DNA of 64,000 bases, taken from assembly GCF_035994945.1 (NCBI RefSeq), contig NZ_CP108677.1, positions 5,704,001-5,768,000 of the forward strand. The letters are read 5' to 3'. Positions within the stretch are counted from its first letter, which is position 1. Each line of letters begins with the position of its first letter. Position numbers and translations under genes: made by a program. The notes below the pieces were generated by a model that saw only the letters and a program-made list of their open reading frames with translations, was not told where the DNA came from and did no database searches. Positions 60,810 to 64,000 of this stretch are shown one piece after another. The DNA comes from Streptomyces sp. NBC_01216 (GTDB lineage Bacteria; Actinomycetota; Actinomycetes; Streptomycetales; Streptomycetaceae).

Positions 60810-62204
60810 TCACGGACCCGGCTCCGCGCTCCGGCCGGGCCGGCAGTGCGCGACGAACCGCGCCGCGGCCTCCGGAGCCCCCGCCCAGTGGGTGTGCACG
60901 TAGCTCGCGTGCACTCCCTGCCGGACGAAGCCCTCCAGCCGCCGCTCGGGCTGCCGAAGCCCCCACGCGGCCTGCGCGCCGGCGCCCGGTTCGATCACGG
61001 TCCGGTGGAACTCGTGCCCGCGCATCCGCGCGCCGGTGGCGGCGAGCGGGCTGTCGCTCACCGCCACCGCGTCCCGGTACCCGAGCGTGAGGCGCTCCGA
61101 CATCCGCGCGTCGGCGTCGAGGACCCCGCACATGGGCGTCCCGTCCAGAGACCGCGCCAGGTAGAGCAGCCCGGCGCACTCCGCGGCGACCGGCGCCCCG
61201 GAGCGCGCCAGTTCGGCGACGGCCTTGCGCAGCGGCTCGTTCGCGGACAGCTCGGCGCCGTACATCTCCGGGAACCCGCCGCCGATGACGAGCCCCGCGG
61301 TGCCGTCGGGCAGTCCCTCGTCGCGGAGCGGGTCGAAGACGACGACGTCCGCGCCCGCCGCGGAGAGCAGCTCCGTGTGCTCGGCGTACGAGAAGGTGAA
61401 CGCGGCGCCGCCGGCCACGGCCACGACCGGCCGCCGGCCGGCCGGCGGGGCGCCCTCGTCCCGCCGGACACCGGCTACCAGCGTGCGCGCGTCCCACGCC
61501 TCGGTGCTCAGTTCGGGGGCGCTGCGGGCGAGCGCCAGCAACGCGTCCAGATCGCATCCGGCGCGTACCTGCTCGGCCTGCGCCGCGACCGCCGCCACGG
61601 CGGCCGTCTGCCGCTCCGCCACCGGCACCAGACCCAGGTGCCGCGACGGCGTCGCCACCGCCGGAGCTCGGCGCAGCACGCCGAGCACCGGCACGCCCGA
61701 CCCGCCGAGCGCCTCGCGCAGCAGGTGCTCGTGCCGGTCGGTGGCCACCTTGTTCAGGATCACCCCGCCGATCCGCACTTCCGGGTCCCAGGACGCGAAG
61801 CCGTGCACCAGCGCCGCCACCGACCGGGACTGCGACGAGGCGTCCACGACCAGCACCACGGGCGCCTTCAGCAGCTTGGCGACCTGTGCGGTCGAGGCCA
61901 GTTCGCCCTGGTCCGCGGCGCCGTCGTACAGGCCCATGACACCTTCGACGACCGCCAGGTCGCAGCCGCGCGCCCCGTGGGCGAAGAGCGGTGCGATCAG
62001 GCCCGTACCGCACATGTACGCGTCGAGGTTGCGGCCGGGCCGGCCGGTCGCCAGGGCGTGGTAGCCCGGGTCGATGTAGTCCGGGCCGACCTTGTGCGGG
62101 GACACCGCGAGACCGCGGTCGGCGAACGCGGCCATCAGGCCGGTCGCGACCGTGGTCTTGCCCGCGCCGGAAGACGGCGCGGCGATGACGAGACGTGCTA
62201 CCAC
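60810..62204 (-). CDS. cobB: Cobyrinic acid a,c-diamide synthase
   Basis: 464 residues. The N-terminal P-loop-like part has LVIAAPSSGAGKTT and KVGPDYIDPGYH; the C-terminal glutamine amidotransferase domain has IGGGFPEMYGAEL, the cysteine of ECAGLLYLA and the final histidine of HASYVHTHW. It amidates hydrogenobyrinate or cobyrinate at a and c. GTG 62204 overlaps the cobO stop by 7 bases. Two domains are complete and the length is standard. Confidence 0.95.
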   Translation of the reverse strand: MVARLVIAAPSSGAGKTTVATGLMAAFADRGLAVSPHKVGPDYIDPGYHALATGRPGRNLDAYMCGTGLIAPLFAHGARGCDLAVVEGVMGLYDGAADQGELASTAQVAKLLKAPVVLVVDASSQSRSVAALVHGFASWDPEVRIGGVILNKVATDRHEHLLREALGGSGVPVLGVLRRAPAVATPSRHLGLVPVAERQTAAVAAVAAQAEQVRAGCDLDALLALARSAPELSTEAWDARTLVAGVRRDEGAPPAGRRPVVAVAGGAAFTFSYAEHTELLSAAGADVVVFDPLRDEGLPDGTAGLVIGGGFPEMYGAELSANEPLRKAVAELARSGAPVAAECAGLLYLARSLDGTPMCGVLDADARMSERLTLGYRDAVAVSDSPLAATGARMRGHEFHRTVIEPGAGAQAAWGLRQPERRLEGFVRQGVHASYVHTHWAGAPEAAARFVAHCRPGRSAEPGP

Positions 62205-62806
62205 TCGATGCCCCGCTGGCCCTTCTGACCCGCGTCCATCGGGTGCTTCACCTTCGACATGTCGGTGACGAGGTCCGCGAAGTCCACGAGTGCGCGCGGC
62301 GCGTTGCGGCCGGTGATCACGACATGCTGCTGCCCGGGACGGTCGCGCAGCACCTCGACCACCTCGGCGGTGTCGATCCAGCCCCAGTGCAGCAGGTAGG
62401 CGAACTCGTCGAGGACGTAGAACTTGTACGCCTCGGCGGCCAGGTCGCGCTTGACCTGCTCCCAGCCCTCGCGTGCCTTGTCCTCGTGGGACTGCTCGCC
62501 CTCGGCGACCTCACGCTGGATCCAGGACCAGCCCTCGCCCATCTTGTTCCACGTGACGGTGCCACCCTTGCCCGTCTCGCCGAGCGCCTTGAGGGCGTTC
62601 TCCTCGCCGACCCGCCACTTGGCGGACTTCACGAACTGGAACACCCCGACCGGCCAGCCCTGGTTCCAGGCGCGCAGCGCCATCCCGAAGGCGGCGGTCG
62701 ACTTCCCCTTGCCGACACCCGTGTGCACCATCACCAGCGCGCGGTTGCGGCGCTGACGGGTGGTCAGTCCGTCGTCGGGCACGACGGTAGGCTGCCCCTG
62801 CGGCAT
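62198..62806 (-). CDS. cobO: Cob(I)yrinic acid a,c-diamide adenosyltransferase
   Basis: 202-residue CobO/BtuR-type adenosyltransferase. Walker-like HTGVGKGKSTAAFG, FQFVKSAKWRVGEE, and the DEFAYLLHWGWID motif are intact. ATG 62806 follows the chelatase gene with a one-base overlap. Together with cobB and the chelatase it fits the aerobic-type pathway, in which cobalt is inserted late. Confidence 0.96.
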   Translation of the reverse strand: MPQGQPTVVPDDGLTTRQRRNRALVMVHTGVGKGKSTAAFGMALRAWNQGWPVGVFQFVKSAKWRVGEENALKALGETGKGGTVTWNKMGEGWSWIQREVAEGEQSHEDKAREGWEQVKRDLAAEAYKFYVLDEFAYLLHWGWIDTAEVVEVLRDRPGQQHVVITGRNAPRALVDFADLVTDMSKVKHPMDAGQKGQRGIEW

Positions 62807-64000
62807 TAAGCGGCCCTCCTGGTTGCTTGTCCGAATTGTCCGGCTTGTACGTCCCTGACGAGTCCGGCGATCGAGTCCGCACGCAGTTCGTCCAGGGTCA
62901 CCACGGTGCCGCCCAGGTCCCGGGCGAGATTCCCGGCGAGTCCGAGCCGTACCGGCCCGGTCTCGCAGTCCACGACGACGGCTGCGGTGCCTTCGGCGGC
63001 GTGCAGCCGCGCCGCGCGGGCGGCGAGCGCCACCGGGTCCTTGCCGCCGCCGGTCGCCCGGCCGTCGGTCACGACGACGAGCAGGGGGCGGCGCGAGGGG
63101 TCCCGCAGCCGCTCGACGCGCAGCACGTCGTGGGCCTTGAGGAGCCCGGCCGACAGCGGCGTACGCCCGCCGGTGGGGAGCTGTTCGAGGCGGGCCGCCG
63201 CCGCGTCGACGGACGAGGTCGGCGGCAGCGCCACCTCGGCGTACCGGCCGCGAAAGGTGATCAGGCCGACCTTGTCCCGCCGCTGGTACGCGTCGAGGAG
63301 CAGGGAGAGCACGGCTCCCTTGACGGCGCTCATGCGCTGCCGGGCCGCCATCGAACCGGAGGCGTCCACGGCGAACAGCACCAGATTGCCCTCACGGCCC
63401 TCGCGGGTCGCCTGCCGCAGATCGTCCCGGCGCACCACCAGCCCGGGACCGGTGCGCCCGCGGGTCGCCTGGTGCGGCGCGGCGGCACGTACGGTCGCCG
63501 ACAGGTGCAGCCTGGTCAGCGCGCCCCGCGGGCGCACCGCGCCGGTGGTCCTGCCGTGCTCGGTCCGGGCCCGGGAGCGGCGCCCCGCGGCGCCCTCGCC
63601 GAGTCCGGGCACGCTCAGCGTCTTCGTACGGAAGGGCTCCGCGGCCCGTACGGCGGCCCGTTCCCCCGCGCCCGGCCCGCCGGGGGCCTGCGTCGGCGAA
63701 GGCTCGGACGGGGTCTCCTCGGCGCCGGTGCTCTCCGGCGCCGGCTCCGGGCCCTCGCCCTGCGGCGGCACACCGCCGCCCCCGCCGCCCCCGCCGTCCC
63801 CGCCGTCCCCCGGCCCCGGGTCCGGATCGTCGTCGCCCTCGTCCTCGCCCTGGAACCGCTCCAGCGTCTCGTCGAGCTTGTCCTCGTCGAGTCCGGGCGC
63901 GTCGAAGGGGTTGCGCCGCCTGCGGTGGGGGAGGGCCAGCAGCGCCGCCCGGCGGACGTCCTCGGAGGTCACGTCGGTCCGTCCGGCCCACGCGGCCAGC
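62806..64000 (-). CDS. Cobalt/magnesium-chelatase-type protein, C-terminal part with VWA domain (5' end outside window)
   Basis: The frame is open from the window end (64000) to TAA at 62806, covering about 397 residues of a longer protein. Visible are a helical end piece (LALPHRRRRNPFDAPGLDED), an acidic-glycine linker (DEGDDDPDPGPGDGGDGG, then a Gly run), and a von Willebrand A domain with the MIDAS motif DASGSM and VVTDGRATGG. This is the D-subunit half of ChlI/ChlD-like fusions; the AAA+ part should lie beyond the window. The neighbouring cobO and cobB suggest a role with a CobN-type cobaltochelatase. Confidence 0.85.
   Translation of the reverse strand, partial: LAAWAGRTDVTSEDVRRAALLALPHRRRRNPFDAPGLDEDKLDETLERFQGEDEGDDDPDPGPGDGGDGGGGGGGGVPPQGEGPEPAPESTGAEETPSEPSPTQAPGGPGAGERAAVRAAEPFRTKTLSVPGLGEGAAGRRSRARTEHGRTTGAVRPRGALTRLHLSATVRAAAPHQATRGRTGPGLVVRRDDLRQATREGREGNLVLFAVDASGSMAARQRMSAVKGAVLSLLLDAYQRRDKVGLITFRGRYAEVALPPTSSVDAAAARLEQLPTGGRTPLSAGLLKAHDVLRVERLRDPSRRPLLVVVTDGRATGGGKDPVALAARAARLHAAEGTAAVVVDCETGPVRLGLAGNLARDLGGTVVTLDELRADSIAGLVRDVQAGQFGQATRRAA

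Noticed and set aside
60132..62228. Plus-strand frame of about 700 codons through the ZIP gene and opposite cobB
   Set aside because: Frame shadow; it includes the ZIP region out of frame and Arg-rich sequence.

Overview
The window is a piece of a high-GC actinobacterial chromosome, almost certainly Streptomyces. The reasons are strong third-position GC bias, frequent GTG and TTG starts, many likely leaderless genes (a TANNNT hexamer 6-7 nt before the start codon), and a gene order that matches, as far as I recall, the S. coelicolor stretch running from gap (near SCO1947) down to the cobalamin genes (near SCO1850). These comparisons are from memory; no database search was run.

Layout. 1-8.9 kb: the 3' end of a secreted M14-type carboxypeptidase, then gap-pgk-tpiA-secG (lower glycolysis and protein export), an RbpA-family RNA polymerase-binding protein, and pgi followed by two PH-domain membrane proteins. 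8.9-15.6 kb (minus strand): a complete pentose-phosphate operon tkt-tal-zwf-opcA-pgl, whose last three genes are translationally coupled. 15.6-21.2 kb: heme O/heme A synthesis (ctaB, ctaA), an amidohydrolase and an ABC exporter. 21.3-28.2 kb: a full SUF iron-sulfur operon, sufR-sufB-sufD-ferredoxin-sufC-sufS-sufU-sufT. It is preceded by an iron box and a CAAC-N6-GTTG SufR box and closed by a 20-bp terminator stem. 28.3-33 kb: a membrane protein, an SMR pump with its TetR regulator, dapD, a dapA-type aldolase and a GNAT protein.

33-45 kb: remnants of a polyprenyl synthase gene and an FAD oxidoreductase gene, a secreted nuclease, an acidic protein of unknown function, an SDR, a Tat-exported PhoX-like phosphatase, a double-TerD protein, small genes with an IS5 fragment, a streptothricin-type acetyltransferase and a penicillin-binding protein. 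45-50.8 kb: a cupin and a class V aminotransferase, then an accessory patch (degenerate tRNA, HNH endonuclease, two small secreted proteins, IS630 remnant), an ArsR-permease pair and two tiny ORFs. 50.8-57 kb: an amidohydrolase, then a probably iron-regulated locus with a divergent iron box between an Ntn-hydrolase acylase plus siderophore-type GNAT on one side and a siderophore-interacting reductase on the other, then an LAETG-anchored surface protein. 57-64 kb: aerobic-type cobalamin genes (chelatase, cobO, cobB, cobL, a CobE-CobC fusion) with a ZIP metal transporter set among them.

Most of the window is ordinary core metabolism. The least ordinary parts are the iron-box acylase/GNAT/SIP locus, the in-frame CobE-CobC fusion next to a CobL that lacks its N-terminal SAM-binding region, the dual iron and Fe-S control sites at the suf promoter, and the decayed accessory patch at 46.9-48.5 kb.
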